Assembly (NCBI GenBank): GCA_029238935.1
Contig: JAQZBN010000001.1
Coordinates: 124,001 to 188,000 of the forward strand
DNA from: Herbinix sp.
GTDB lineage: Bacteria; Bacillota; Clostridia; Lachnospirales; Lachnospiraceae
DNA length: 64,000 nucleotides
Direction: 5' to 3'
The notes beneath the pieces were generated by a model that saw only the letters and a program-made list of their open reading frames with translations, was not told the origin of the DNA and made no database searches. A program made the translations under genes and the position numbers. Positions 19,658 to 28,169 of the stretch are shown in pieces. Position 1 is the stretch's first letter, and every line of letters starts with the position of its first letter.

Positions 19658-20437
19658 ATGCGAACATATGAAGCAATTGATATCATAAGCAAAACGATCA
19701 TAGCAGATGGGCTGTGTGAAGCCATACTAATGAAAGGATCGATTGGACGGGGAGACGATGATGCTTACTCTGATGTTGATATGTATGCAGTCGTAAAGAA
19801 GGACGTAATGGAATTATTCTTGGAAAAACGAATTACATATCTTAATTCCTATTTACCGACCCTTTATCTAGAACATGTAAATTTTGTAGGAGAACAGATT
19901 GTTGCTATCTTCCAGAATGGTCTGCATTTTGATCTCTATGCAGTAACAGAAGAAACCTTACCACATACGGATCAGGCGAAGATAATTTACGATCCCAACC
20001 ATAAATATGATGACTATATTGCAGAGGTAAAAACCTTGTCTATCGATCAACTGGCTGGATATTTTAACGATGCACTTTATTATTTTATTGAGGCAGACGG
20101 AGCCTATAACCGTAAAAATTATCCTTGGGCATCCATGATTATGTCCAGCTCTATCGCAGAGAGTGCCATACTCCTGCGCTATCTATATGATAAAGATTAT
20201 GCCTATCTGGGTCTAAAGAAAATTAATGAGATAATTCCAACCGAACAGTTTTCATGGCTTTCCGAGGCTTCTGCCAATATGAATAAAGAGGGCTTCTTAG
20301 TTGGAACTAACTATATTATCAAAATATTGGATTATGTAGTCCAACATATAGACAACGATATTCGAAGTCGATTAAATCTCACATTCTTCCAATGGATCAA
20401 AGCAAATCTGGGTAGTTCTTTATTCGTATTAGAATAA
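19658..20437 (+). CDS. Nucleotidyltransferase-fold protein
   Basis: Residues 1-110 form a polymerase-beta/KNTase nucleotidyltransferase core with GSIGRGDDDAYSDVDMY. Gly27-Ser28 and the metal-binding Asp39/Asp41 pair are intact. The C-terminal half is helical, as in aminoglycoside nucleotidyltransferases. ATG 19658 has AAAGGAA upstream, and it lies 18 bp after the oxidoreductase gene, probably in the same operon. It could modify an antibiotic or another small molecule, but a specific substrate cannot be assigned. Confidence 0.83.
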   Translation: MRTYEAIDIISKTIIADGLCEAILMKGSIGRGDDDAYSDVDMYAVVKKDVMELFLEKRITYLNSYLPTLYLEHVNFVGEQIVAIFQNGLHFDLYAVTEETLPHTDQAKIIYDPNHKYDDYIAEVKTLSIDQLAGYFNDALYYFIEADGAYNRKNYPWASMIMSSSIAESAILLRYLYDKDYAYLGLKKINEIIPTEQFSWLSEASANMNKEGFLVGTNYIIKILDYVVQHIDNDIRSRLNLTFFQWIKANLGSSLFVLE

Positions 20438-20438
20438 A

Positions 20439-21182
20439 TTATTCTTTCATCTTCAGAGAAATTATAGCCATATACCAATCGACTATAATTTCTCTGAATT
20501 CATTGGGTCTTATTAGCCACGGAAAATGACCGCATTCATTCATAATACATAGTTTACAATTTGGTAGTAAATGTGATAATTGTACCGCAGGCCACATGGG
20601 GCGAATATCTTTATCTCCATATATTACAAGTACCGGTAGTTTTAAATCCGAAATTTGCTTCCATAATAATGGTTGTTTAATATATTCGTTATACGAACGT
20701 AATCCGCTATTTAAAACGTCATAATTGATTTCAGGAAGCTCAAACTCTGGTTCTGTTAACTTACTGGCATTCATACTAAATTCTTCTGACCAATCGATAT
20801 CATTCTGAATTCCCATACCACTTATATACATAACTCCTAAGCAATATTTGCTATACTTTAAGGCATAAAATAAGCTAATACCTGCTCCCCAAGAATGCCC
20901 TAGTATGTACCACTCTTTTATACCATAAAAGTTTCTTATTTCCTCCAAGTCATCCAAAACCGTTCCCAAGGAATAATTGTGATCTCTTGATGAACGGCCA
21001 CATCCTCTTTGTTCAAATCGTATAACGTTAAAATAACTATTAATCAAATCATCAATAAGAATTAATGAGTCCCCTATTCCTGGTCCGCCTCCACATAGAC
21101 ACATATATGGCTTATTACTATCTATAGGATCCGTTATTGTACTCCACAATTTTACTCCACCAATATTAATATAATGTTCCAT
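20439..21182 (-). CDS. Alpha/beta hydrolase, proline-iminopeptidase-like
   Basis: A 247-residue S33-type hydrolase with oxyanion loop GGGPGIGD, a conserved FEQRGCGRSS segment, nucleophile Ser97 in GHSWGA, Asp192 in YGDKD and His219 in CGHFPW. The motif set resembles prolyl aminopeptidases but the protein is shorter than the usual 300. GGAGG sits 4 nt before ATG 21182. The gene converges on the nucleotidyltransferase gene with a 1-bp gap. Its last codons form half of a 16-bp perfect inverted repeat. Confidence 0.87.
   Translation of the reverse strand: MEHYINIGGVKLWSTITDPIDSNKPYMCLCGGGPGIGDSLILIDDLINSYFNVIRFEQRGCGRSSRDHNYSLGTVLDDLEEIRNFYGIKEWYILGHSWGAGISLFYALKYSKYCLGVMYISGMGIQNDIDWSEEFSMNASKLTEPEFELPEINYDVLNSGLRSYNEYIKQPLLWKQISDLKLPVLVIYGDKDIRPMWPAVQLSHLLPNCKLCIMNECGHFPWLIRPNEFREIIVDWYMAIISLKMKE
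20452..20498. terminator. Long perfect inverted repeat inside a coding 3' end
   Basis: Two exact 16-bp arms, TTCAGAGAAATTATAG and CTATAATTTCTCTGAA, are separated by 15 nt. They sit at the junction of two convergent genes and within the C-terminal codons of the hydrolase. No long T run follows on either strand. Termination is the likely role for the plus-strand gene but is unproven. Confidence 0.5.
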
Positions 21183-21588
21183 ATTACCTCCTATTTTTAC
21201 TTTATTAAATCGCTAACAATGTCAATTTAATTCCTCAAGGTATTTATTCTATTTACGACTTTGTTATTGTCTCGTGTATTCGCCGTTCTTTCTACAAATA
21301 ACAACCTTACATGAACATTATGAAATCATCCTGTTTTGTTAGGTATCAAAAGCTCAATCATGGCTTTCATCGATTCCACAAATACCACGAAATACAACGT
21401 AAATTATACACAGAATACAATATTTGGTAAACAGGTTAATGAATTTTAGGATAATTATTTTAATTTTGAAGCACTTTACTTCCATAACAATATAAAACGA
21501 AACCATACGATACAATCTTAAATAATATGATTCGTTATGAAATAAAAATGCATTATCGGTGAGACCAATTTACTAAGTTGAATAATTT
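21183..21588. other. Intergenic, no gene seen
   Basis: AT-rich spacer between the hydrolase start and the marR operator. I see no credible ORF or RNA gene. Confidence 0.6.
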
Positions 21589-21634
21589 TAGTTGACACAT
21601 CAACTAATTTCGATTATAGTTGACTTCTCAACTA
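21589..21634 (+). promoter_or_regulatory. marR promoter with two palindromic operators
   Basis: Two copies of TAGTTGA-N4-TCAACTA lie at 21589-21606 and 21617-21634, 28 bp centre to centre. TTGACA (21592) and TATAGT (21615), spaced by 17 bp, are embedded in them, so repressor binding would block both promoter boxes. Confidence 0.85.
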
Positions 21635-21661
21635 ACCATATTTCCTGTAAGGAGTCAATAT

Positions 21662-22108
21662 ATGCATGCGACGATAGGCAGATGGATTTCTATCTTACAT
21701 CGACAATCCCAGATCTATATCAACCAAGTGTTAAAAGAATTTAACATAACTTCGGCTGAATATTCCTTTTTATTATATCTTTACCGTAATGATGGGATTA
21801 CTCAAGATGATTTATCAACTTATCTCTATATCGATAAAGCTGCTACCACCCGTGCCATTAAATCATTGGAACTAAAGGGTTATATTACAAGGATGAAAGA
21901 TCCGGATGATAAACGGTGTAACAGAGTATATCTTACAACAAAATCAAAAGATTATCAGTCTGAGATCAAGAGAAGAGTTAGCCATTGGAGCGAATTAATC
22001 ACCGAAGGAATGGATCAAGGGACAATTGATATCGTCCACAATACCTTATCAGAAATGGTAAAAAAGGTTGAAGAAATGAACTTGAGAAAAGACATGGAGG
22101 AAGAGTAA
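21662..22108 (+). CDS. MarR-family transcriptional regulator
   Basis: A 148-residue winged-helix repressor. The recognition region reads DDLSTYLYIDKAATTRAIKS, followed by the wing MKDPDDKRCNRVYLT, both typical of MarR. ATG 21662 has AAGGAG 8 nt upstream; an upstream in-frame start would lie inside the operator. Its stop is 1 nt before the MATE gene start, so the two are co-transcribed and the pump is the probable target. The paired palindromes upstream support autorepression relieved by a drug-like ligand. Confidence 0.93.
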   Translation: MHATIGRWISILHRQSQIYINQVLKEFNITSAEYSFLLYLYRNDGITQDDLSTYLYIDKAATTRAIKSLELKGYITRMKDPDDKRCNRVYLTTKSKDYQSEIKRRVSHWSELITEGMDQGTIDIVHNTLSEMVKKVEEMNLRKDMEEE

Positions 22109-22109
22109 T

Positions 22110-23489
22110 ATGGAATACAAAAATCCATTAGGAGAAGAGAAGGTATATAAGTTATTATTAAAATTCTCTATACCTGCAATTGTAGGTATGGTAATCAATG
22201 CGTTATATAATATTGTGGATCGCATCTATATTGGGAATAGCAAGGATCTAGGTCCTAACGGTATCGCCGGTATTACCATCGGTTTCCCTCTGATGATTAT
22301 TCTTTTATCATTAGGAATCTTATTCGGTGTTGGAGGCGCAACTCTGTTCTCTATGAATTTAGGTGCTAAGAAAAAAGAGGATGCAGAACATGCTCTAGGA
22401 AATGCATTTACGTTAATGATTATATTTGGTATATTAGTTACCGTATTGGGCGAGATTTTTCTCGAACCTCTTTTGTCACTCTTCGGCGCTGATGCCGAAG
22501 TACTCCCCTATGCGGTTGAGTACATGAGAATCATATTCTATGGTTCTGTATTTCAAGTTGTCAGCATGGGATTAAATAATTTTATCCGTGCCGATGGTAA
22601 TCCGAAACTAGCAATGTTTACTATGTTCTTTGGTGCAGGAACCAACATTATTTTAGATCCCATCTTCATCTATGTCTTTAAGATGGGAATGGCCGGTGCC
22701 GCTATGGCAACGATCTTATCCCAATTTGTTTCCACGGTTTGGGTCGTTCTATACTTTCTTGGAAAACACAGTAAAAACAAATTAAAGTTGAATTATATGA
22801 TTCCAAATTTCCCTATTATCGGAAAAATAATCACTTTAGGTCTTCCCGGATTTGCACTACAGCTTGCCAACAGTCTATTAAATGCAGTACTAAATAAGAC
22901 TTTATTAATCTACGGCGGTAATGTAGCTGTATCCGGAATGGGTATTGTCAACAGTATCCAAACTATCTTAATCATGCCGATCATCGGCTTAAATCAAGGT
23001 GTCCAACCGATCATAAGTTTTAATTTTGGTGCGAAAAAGTATGGAAGAGTAAAACAAGCTGAAAAGTTAGCCATTATTGCTGCCACAGCCACTGTAGTTC
23101 TTGGTTTTATAATTACTAGATTAATCCCTAATCAGTTAATTTCCCTTTTTAACCGCGACGATGAATTATTACAGTTCGGTACCTTGGCTGTAAAAGCCTG
23201 GTTTCTTCTTCTCCCCGTTGTTGGTTTTCAGATCATTGCTTCAAACTTCTTCCAAGCTATTGGACGCAGTAAATCAGCTATGTTTTTAACCCTGGCAAGA
23301 CAAGTGATCTTGTTAATTCCTGCAATCCTGCTCTTCTCTAACCTATGGGGTCTGAACGGCCTACTTTATGCTGCTGCATTCGCAGACGGAGTATCTGCTG
23401 TTTTAACGGGAGTATGGTTTTATTTTGGATATAAAAAGCTTGGGCAGACTACACCGGAAGATAAAATTCTGTCTCTCGATGTGTTATAA
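22110..23489 (+). CDS. MATE-family multidrug efflux transporter
   Basis: A 459-residue, twelve-helix membrane protein with duplicated halves. Typical signatures are MVINALYNIVDRIYIG in helix 1 and IGLNQGVQPIISFNFGAKKYGR near the second half. It should export cationic compounds using a sodium or proton gradient. The ribosome site GGAGGAAG lies in the end of marR. Induction of a pump by its MarR partner is a common arrangement. Confidence 0.95.
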   Translation: MEYKNPLGEEKVYKLLLKFSIPAIVGMVINALYNIVDRIYIGNSKDLGPNGIAGITIGFPLMIILLSLGILFGVGGATLFSMNLGAKKKEDAEHALGNAFTLMIIFGILVTVLGEIFLEPLLSLFGADAEVLPYAVEYMRIIFYGSVFQVVSMGLNNFIRADGNPKLAMFTMFFGAGTNIILDPIFIYVFKMGMAGAAMATILSQFVSTVWVVLYFLGKHSKNKLKLNYMIPNFPIIGKIITLGLPGFALQLANSLLNAVLNKTLLIYGGNVAVSGMGIVNSIQTILIMPIIGLNQGVQPIISFNFGAKKYGRVKQAEKLAIIAATATVVLGFIITRLIPNQLISLFNRDDELLQFGTLAVKAWFLLLPVVGFQIIASNFFQAIGRSKSAMFLTLARQVILLIPAILLFSNLWGLNGLLYAAAFADGVSAVLTGVWFYFGYKKLGQTTPEDKILSLDVL

Positions 23490-23526
23490 AGTATAATCAC
23501 CGAATATCCTTGAGTGGAAAAAAGAA

Positions 23527-23561
23527 GGTCAGGAATCTCAATCTATAAGAGTTTCCTGACC
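23527..23561 (+). terminator. Terminator after MATE gene
   Basis: Stem GGTCAGGAA with TTCCTGACC, followed by ACTTTTAT. The weak T run lowers confidence. Confidence 0.65.
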
Positions 23562-23565
23562 ACTT

Positions 23566-23692
23566 TTATATATGTTGCTTCATCATTTCCATCTGTTTCA
23601 CTTTCTTAGTAATGAAGTCAAGTCTTCAACCTCATCTTTCTTAATACCAAGTGCAATCGATAATTCACCATATATTCATCTCTCTGAGACAT
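23566..23692 (-). pseudogene. Possible decayed small gene
   Basis: GGTGGAGTGCAT precedes an ATG at 23692. Joining three frames gives a continuous peptide (MSQRDEYMV, then ELSIALGIKKDEVEDLTSLL, then KVKQMEMMKQHI) ending at TAA 23566. This is the pattern left by two small frameshifts in a gene of about 42 codons. I do not recognise the family. Confidence 0.35.
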
Positions 23693-23858
23693 ATGCACTC
23701 CACCTTTACCGAGACAGTTGACTGCTATACTTGTTATCTACTATCTTAATTTAATCAGATATTTTTTATGTCCGTAATCAAATTTTACGTTCAAAATAAC
23801 TTTTCGTGAAATTTTATACATATAGTTAGCATCCTATTTGTGCATTTTTACTATCCCT

Positions 23859-24260
23859 CTAATCCTCATCGTAATAGTCCGGTTCTTCCTCGTACCTCTC
23901 AGATTTCGTTTTATTCGCTTTTACAACTTTCGTTTTGCTATCCTTCGCTACTTTTGCCTTACTCTTCTTCAAATCAAGTACTTCTTTCTTTTTTTCTTTT
24001 TCTTGTCTTAAGGTTTCCTCATGCTTTCTCTCATTCTCCTCAGCAATCTGCTGTTTTTTAGCTTGCCTTAAAACAAGACATTCCTCTTGCAATGTTTGAT
24101 TTTCAAACATTAGGAAATCTTCAAAGGCTTCCGGAAATTGAAACATTTTCATTCCAAACTTTGTTTCAAATTCCACCGTAACTCTTCCAGACTCTTCTCG
24201 GATAATTAAACCACGACCATATTTTTTGTGTTCTACGTATTCATTCATAAATGATTTCAT
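23859..24260 (-). CDS. Hypothetical protein, Tudor-like N-terminus and charged tail
   Basis: A 133-residue protein of unknown function. Residues 8-40 (VEHKKYGRGLIIREESGRV) resemble the small beta-barrel modules found at the ends of helicases and CarD-like proteins. Residues 50-100 are a predicted coiled coil rich in Glu and Lys. The tail is lysine-rich and ends acidic (EEEPDYYDED). AAAGGAG precedes ATG 24260. A basic-plus-barrel layout suggests nucleic-acid or ribosome contact, which is inference only. Confidence 0.7.
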   Translation of the reverse strand: MKSFMNEYVEHKKYGRGLIIREESGRVTVEFETKFGMKMFQFPEAFEDFLMFENQTLQEECLVLRQAKKQQIAEENERKHEETLRQEKEKKKEVLDLKKSKAKVAKDSKTKVVKANKTKSERYEEEPDYYDED

Positions 24261-24336
24261 AAAAGTCTCCTTTCTTATAAACAGAACTCTATATTTTTTA
24301 TTTAAATCATTACACTTTTCCTACTTCTATGAAAAA

Positions 24337-24390
24337 GGCAGTTCGTGGTTTTGTTAACTTTAACTTACGTCATCAAAACTACGCACTGCC
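24337..24390 (-). terminator. Hairpin followed by U tract, upstream of the 24260 gene
   Basis: 17-bp arms with two G.U pairs (GGCAGTTCGTGGTTTTG and CAAAACTACGCACTGCC) and a 20-nt loop. On the minus strand it is followed by TTTTTC. It lies 77 bp before the hypothetical gene, so it is either an attenuator in that gene's leader or the terminator of a lost gene. Confidence 0.6.
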
Positions 24391-24819
24391 CAAAACAGAA
24401 TACCACAAGTTAAGAGCTATAGTAATATCCTATTTCGTTTTATCTTATTATTTGTATACTGCATAAATTTTTCTTATTATATTAATTTATGTAGTCTTTT
24501 GTACTATATGAATTATATTATTTTAATTTTACAAATGATCATTGTAACATCATTTCTCATATCTAACACCCTATATTAAATACGATTTCTATCTAGTTTC
24601 TTGATAAACTGATTGTCCCATCCTTCGCGGTCTCTCCATGATTACTCTCAGATCGCGTTGGCTAATATCCAAGCTCTTATGATACCGATACACCTCAACA
24701 TTTCCTGTCTATCCCTATTTTAACATAAAAGGAATAAATAAGTAAGCAAAATTAACAGCTAAATTTCAACTTTAGTAAATATGCAAATAATATAGATCTT
24801 TATTATTAACAATTTTTTC
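24391..24819. other. Intergenic with a possible gene remnant
   Basis: No intact gene. On the minus strand, an open stretch of about 38 codons without a start (including VEVYRYHKSLDISQRDL) ends at a TAG at 24593-24595. It reads like the tail of a deleted protein, but I do not recognise it. Confidence 0.35.
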
Positions 24820-24864
24820 AAAAAAAATGCATAATCACCTCACAAAAGCAAAGTAATTATGCAT
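24820..24864 (-). terminator. Terminator of the GNAT/CD3324/zinc-ribbon operon
   Basis: Nine-bp arms, ATGCATAAT and ATTATGCAT, followed on the minus strand by eight T residues. It lies just after the small zinc-ribbon gene. Confidence 0.8.
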
Positions 24865-24887
24865 AAGTTATTATGAAGCTGATTGTT

Positions 24888-25049
24888 TTATCTTTTTTTC
24901 CTGCATCTTTTGCATACCCTTAACTTACTTCCATCTAACAGAATAATTTCATACAACAACTTAATTCTTCTGGTTTTACAAGAAGGACAGGTTCCCCGCC
25001 CCCTGGATTGCAGCTTTATAAGCCCTTTTCCCCGATATGTTTTTGACAT
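24888..25049 (-). CDS. Small zinc-ribbon-like protein
   Basis: A 53-residue, strongly basic protein with two Cys pairs, CPSC at about residues 21-24 and CKRC near 46-49, spaced as in a zinc ribbon. The ATG at 25049 directly abuts the TAG of the preceding gene. GAAGGAG, inside that gene, supplies the ribosome site. A terminator follows. These features make it a real gene despite its size. Likely a nucleic-acid-binding or ribosome-associated factor, but no family is assigned. Confidence 0.75.
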   Translation of the reverse strand: MSKTYRGKGLIKLQSRGRGTCPSCKTRRIKLLYEIILLDGSKLRVCKRCRKKR

Positions 25050-25346
25050 CTAATCTCCTTCTTTGTTATAATTTACCTCTCTGGTATTTCGATAAACTAT
25101 CTTTCTTATGGATTCACCGCTTAAGCAAAAGAGCTCTGCCAACTCATCCATCGATAATCCTTCTTTATACTTCTTCATTATTTCATTATTACGAAATGTA
25201 ATCTCTAATCGGGACCCACTTTTTTTACCCCAATTGGTTCGTACATTTTCTAATTGCGGAATATATACTCTCTCACCCTGCACATATTTCTGAATTTCTT
25301 TCAGTAGTTCCGGAGGAAATATATCCTTTGCATTTTTATAATTCAA
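25050..25346 (-). CDS. CD3324-family protein
   Basis: A 98-residue clostridial protein whose C-terminal half holds a helix-turn-helix-like stretch (MKKYKEGLSMDELAELFCLS, then GESIRKIVYR). Its start is TTG 25346, placed immediately after the TGA of the acetyltransferase gene, with GGAGGG 8 nt upstream. It is therefore translationally linked on both sides. DNA binding is plausible from the helix-turn-helix; function is otherwise unknown. Confidence 0.8.
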   Translation of the reverse strand: MNYKNAKDIFPPELLKEIQKYVQGERVYIPQLENVRTNWGKKSGSRLEITFRNNEIMKKYKEGLSMDELAELFCLSGESIRKIVYRNTREVNYNKEGD

Positions 25347-26303
25347 TCAACCACCCTCCAATTGCTGATTTACATTATTTTTTAGGATCATGTCGGTCCA
25401 GAATTCAAAGGGAACAAAACCATTTGCTTCACAAGCGTCAACTGCATTACGACAATCTCTATTAAGGTAAATATATATGGTATCCTCCGGTTGCTCTGTC
25501 ATAAACTCCTTGATGACTCTGCTTAATATATAGTTCCCAAGGTTACGATCATCATAGTTTGGATCTACTGTAAAATTATCAATCCATACTTTTCCGGAAT
25601 CCTCTGATACCACAATACCAGCAATTATCTTTTCTTCGTCTGTTTTTAGAAACCTTGACCTTCTGATCGTATCATCCTGCTCAAACAGGCCCAAAAATTC
25701 CTCATAGGTACAGTTCGTAAAATAATGGTTGTTCTTCGTTGCTTCATTATGAAAATAAAAATCGATGATATCAGGAAGCATATTCTTCTTATAATTAACA
25801 TAGCATAGTCCTTCTTCCAGTACATCTTCCTGCGTTACCAGCGCTTTTGCTTCTCTTTTCATATACATTCTATATTTGGGCTTAAAACCGTTACGAATAA
25901 TCGTTGGGATTAGGTAATGAGACAGGGTAGGATAATACTCAATCTCACCGTATTCCAGAGACTGAATGATAAATTGACCCGATTGATCTTCCTGTAAAAA
26001 CCATTCCTTTAAATTCGGTATCGACTTTTCCATAATCTCAAATCTCTTCTCCCAATTCGAGGGAAGAATTAGGGTTGCACGAAGGGTATCATCTCCTTCC
26101 GTCAAATGATAGAGATGATATAAGCAATATTCATCTTCCAAATAATCGATCAGGTAGATTCCCTTCTCGCTGAAGTATTTATAACGATCAAAATCATGAA
26201 AAGGTAATTTTACAAAAGGCAACATGGGCAAAATGTTCTTTTTCGCCAGTTCAATCTTCATTGCATATTCATTTATAGTTTCATTGGTTATTTTCTTTAT
26301 CAT
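25347..26303 (-). CDS. GNAT-family N-acetyltransferase
   Basis: A 318-residue protein. The C-terminal 120 residues form the GNAT fold: strand VWIDNFTVDPNY, then the CoA-binding turn DRNLGNYILSRVI and the final NAVDACEANGFVPF. The N-terminal 170 residues are an extra domain without a recognised family. GGAGG is 6 nt before ATG 26303. It heads a three-gene operon with the CD3324 and zinc-ribbon genes. The acetyl acceptor is unknown. Confidence 0.85.
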   Translation of the reverse strand: MIKKITNETINEYAMKIELAKKNILPMLPFVKLPFHDFDRYKYFSEKGIYLIDYLEDEYCLYHLYHLTEGDDTLRATLILPSNWEKRFEIMEKSIPNLKEWFLQEDQSGQFIIQSLEYGEIEYYPTLSHYLIPTIIRNGFKPKYRMYMKREAKALVTQEDVLEEGLCYVNYKKNMLPDIIDFYFHNEATKNNHYFTNCTYEEFLGLFEQDDTIRRSRFLKTDEEKIIAGIVVSEDSGKVWIDNFTVDPNYDDRNLGNYILSRVIKEFMTEQPEDTIYIYLNRDCRNAVDACEANGFVPFEFWTDMILKNNVNQQLEGG

Positions 26304-26389
26304 AGTACACCTCCAAGTTTTTATTAGCAGCTACTGTAATTGTATTATCTCATAGAAAAACTTGAAAAAAAAGGGAAAGAATTGTTGCA

Positions 26390-26405
26390 ACAATTATTTC
26401 CCTGA
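26390..26405. promoter_or_regulatory. Perfect 16-bp palindrome between divergent genes
   Basis: AATTGTTGCAACAATT lies 86 bp before the GNAT gene. A second inverted repeat, GATTGTT...AACAATC, is at 26472-26497 before the methyltransferase gene. Both share the TTGTT/AACAA core and may be operators of one regulator. Confidence 0.45.
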
Positions 26406-26553
26406 CGAACTACTCTTGACACAAAATCTTACATAAGCTACTCTTTTATTATAATATAATTAGGTTGGAACGATTGTTGATGTATATTATAACAATCTAA
26501 CGATGTGAAGGTTTGAATACCGATGAATATTATTAAAAGAAAGAGGTAGCCCT

Positions 26554-27177
26554 TTGAAATTAGTTCAACAAATAAAAGATAAAATAGATAAACATTATAG
26601 TTACCCAAAAGGTATCATTGGTGTATATATCGGTGAGAAGATGGTAAAACAGCATAAGCCTGAAACATATTGGACCCTTCAACTGTTACATCCACAACCG
26701 AATGATACGATTTTAGAATTGGGCTGTGGTGCTGGCTATGCAATTAAGCTATTAGCACAGCTGTCTAGGAGTAGCCCTATTGTAGGCATGGACATCTCAA
26801 AATCAGTCCTTCGCTCAGCCTCAGCGAGAAATCGAATTGAGATAAGAAAAGGTCGGATTACATTCGTTCATCATAGCGTTAACCATATACCTTTTCAAAA
26901 TGAAACCTTTAGCAAGATATTTAGTATTCATTCTATTTATTTTTGGACTGATCTATCAGAAACAATATCAGAAATTTATCGTGTATTAAAAAACGACGGA
27001 ACATTGCTTATCACCCTCTACGACGGAAAAAATGGTATACCATTTACTGATAATAAGGTTTTAATTGAACAAAAAGTTATTCCAGGACTTACCATGGCTG
27101 GTTTTCGAAACATTGAAGTTCTGAGAGGGCCACAATCAAGAGAGTTTGATAGCCATGCGATAAAAGCAAAAAAATAA
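26554..27177 (+). CDS. SAM-dependent methyltransferase
   Basis: A class-I methyltransferase of 207 residues. Motif I is ILELGCGAGYA (residues 53-63), the acidic residue of motif II is in VGMDISK, and the post-motif region IYRVLKNDGTLLIT is of the UbiE/type-11 class. The start is TTG 26554 with AAAGAGG 7 nt upstream. The 207-residue length is slightly short for the family. The substrate is not evident from neighbours. Confidence 0.88.
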   Translation: MKLVQQIKDKIDKHYSYPKGIIGVYIGEKMVKQHKPETYWTLQLLHPQPNDTILELGCGAGYAIKLLAQLSRSSPIVGMDISKSVLRSASARNRIEIRKGRITFVHHSVNHIPFQNETFSKIFSIHSIYFWTDLSETISEIYRVLKNDGTLLITLYDGKNGIPFTDNKVLIEQKVIPGLTMAGFRNIEVLRGPQSREFDSHAIKAKK

Positions 27178-27223
27178 CTATGCTAACTTTATTGCAGGTG
27201 GCAATGTAGTAACATAGTTATTT
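27172..27223. terminator. Bidirectional terminator between convergent genes
   Basis: Perfect 11-bp arms, AAATAACTATG and CATAGTTATTT. The first arm overlaps the methyltransferase stop codon. A/T tracts flank both sides. Confidence 0.7.
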
Positions 27224-27236
27224 CTTAACTTATAAT

Positions 27237-28169
27237 CTATAATTTCCGTATTATAATCTTTTGCTCAATCATATCGAATGTAATAAGCAAATTACATTTC
27301 CATATTTGATCTGAATTTAATTCTATCATTGTTTGATAAGGTAAGCCATCCGCTTGTGCTATATCATTTACTACCGTTATGTCTTGGAGCATTAGTTCCA
27401 AACTTCCGATTGTCAAAGGAGTATCAAAAAGATCCGTTGGTTTGTCCTGCATTGAACGATCACAATTCGTGTCCAATCGATAGGAATAATTTTTTCCGGT
27501 ATCCAGATAAATGATAATCGGCTCATTGTTAAACTCTGCTTCGAAGAAAGGTAGCTCCTGCTGACCTTCACTTGTTGACCTATAGAGCGGGAGAACAACA
27601 TATTTATCTGGATCTAGTTTTGTATAGTCAATTGCATTATTACTAACTGCAATTCTATGACCACTATAGTCAAGTGTAATGACCTTTGATTTAAAATAAG
27701 CCAAACCGATGGTTCCATTAAACTTTTCGGATGAAAACATTGACCAATCAGATATACTAGTTTCTATGTTCTTATAATTATCTCCAAAAACACTAATTTC
27801 ATTGATAGTCACTCGTTTTTCCCATCCTCGATGGCTACCATCTCTGTTCAGGGCTTCTGTCTCACTGATTAAATCAAAGTCTATTTTATCCTCAACCGCA
27901 TTCGTAAAGAATATCCCAGATCCACAACCAGTATCAAATCCTAATTTATATTTATCATCTCCAATATTAACAGGTATTTGGGGGCAACTTCTTTTACCAA
28001 ATCTGTCAAAGGACAGTGTATGGACTTCATCCTCCTCATATCCCAAATCGGAAATCCAGGATTTATCAGCCAAGATACGTGGTATATATTCGTATGCACC
28101 AAATACACTTACTAGAGCCACGAATATCAATAAAAAATAAATTATTATCTTTGGTTTTTTTGTGTTCAA
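27237..28169 (-). CDS. Membrane-anchored retropepsin-like aspartic protease
   Basis: A 310-residue protein with one N-terminal membrane helix (residues 8-25) and an extracytoplasmic domain carrying two Asp-Thr-Gly motifs, D79-T-G in GFDTGCGS and D223-T-G in IYLDTGKN. Two such motifs in one chain match the two-lobed layout of an aspartic protease or the duplicated retropepsin-like fold. The start is probably TTG 28169, with GGGGGA 7 nt upstream; an in-frame TTG at 28184 overlaps that site. Activity is unproven: some relatives lack protease function. No substrate gene is adjacent. Confidence 0.75.
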   Translation of the reverse strand: MNTKKPKIIIYFLLIFVALVSVFGAYEYIPRILADKSWISDLGYEEDEVHTLSFDRFGKRSCPQIPVNIGDDKYKLGFDTGCGSGIFFTNAVEDKIDFDLISETEALNRDGSHRGWEKRVTINEISVFGDNYKNIETSISDWSMFSSEKFNGTIGLAYFKSKVITLDYSGHRIAVSNNAIDYTKLDPDKYVVLPLYRSTSEGQQELPFFEAEFNNEPIIIYLDTGKNYSYRLDTNCDRSMQDKPTDLFDTPLTIGSLELMLQDITVVNDIAQADGLPYQTMIELNSDQIWKCNLLITFDMIEQKIIIRKL

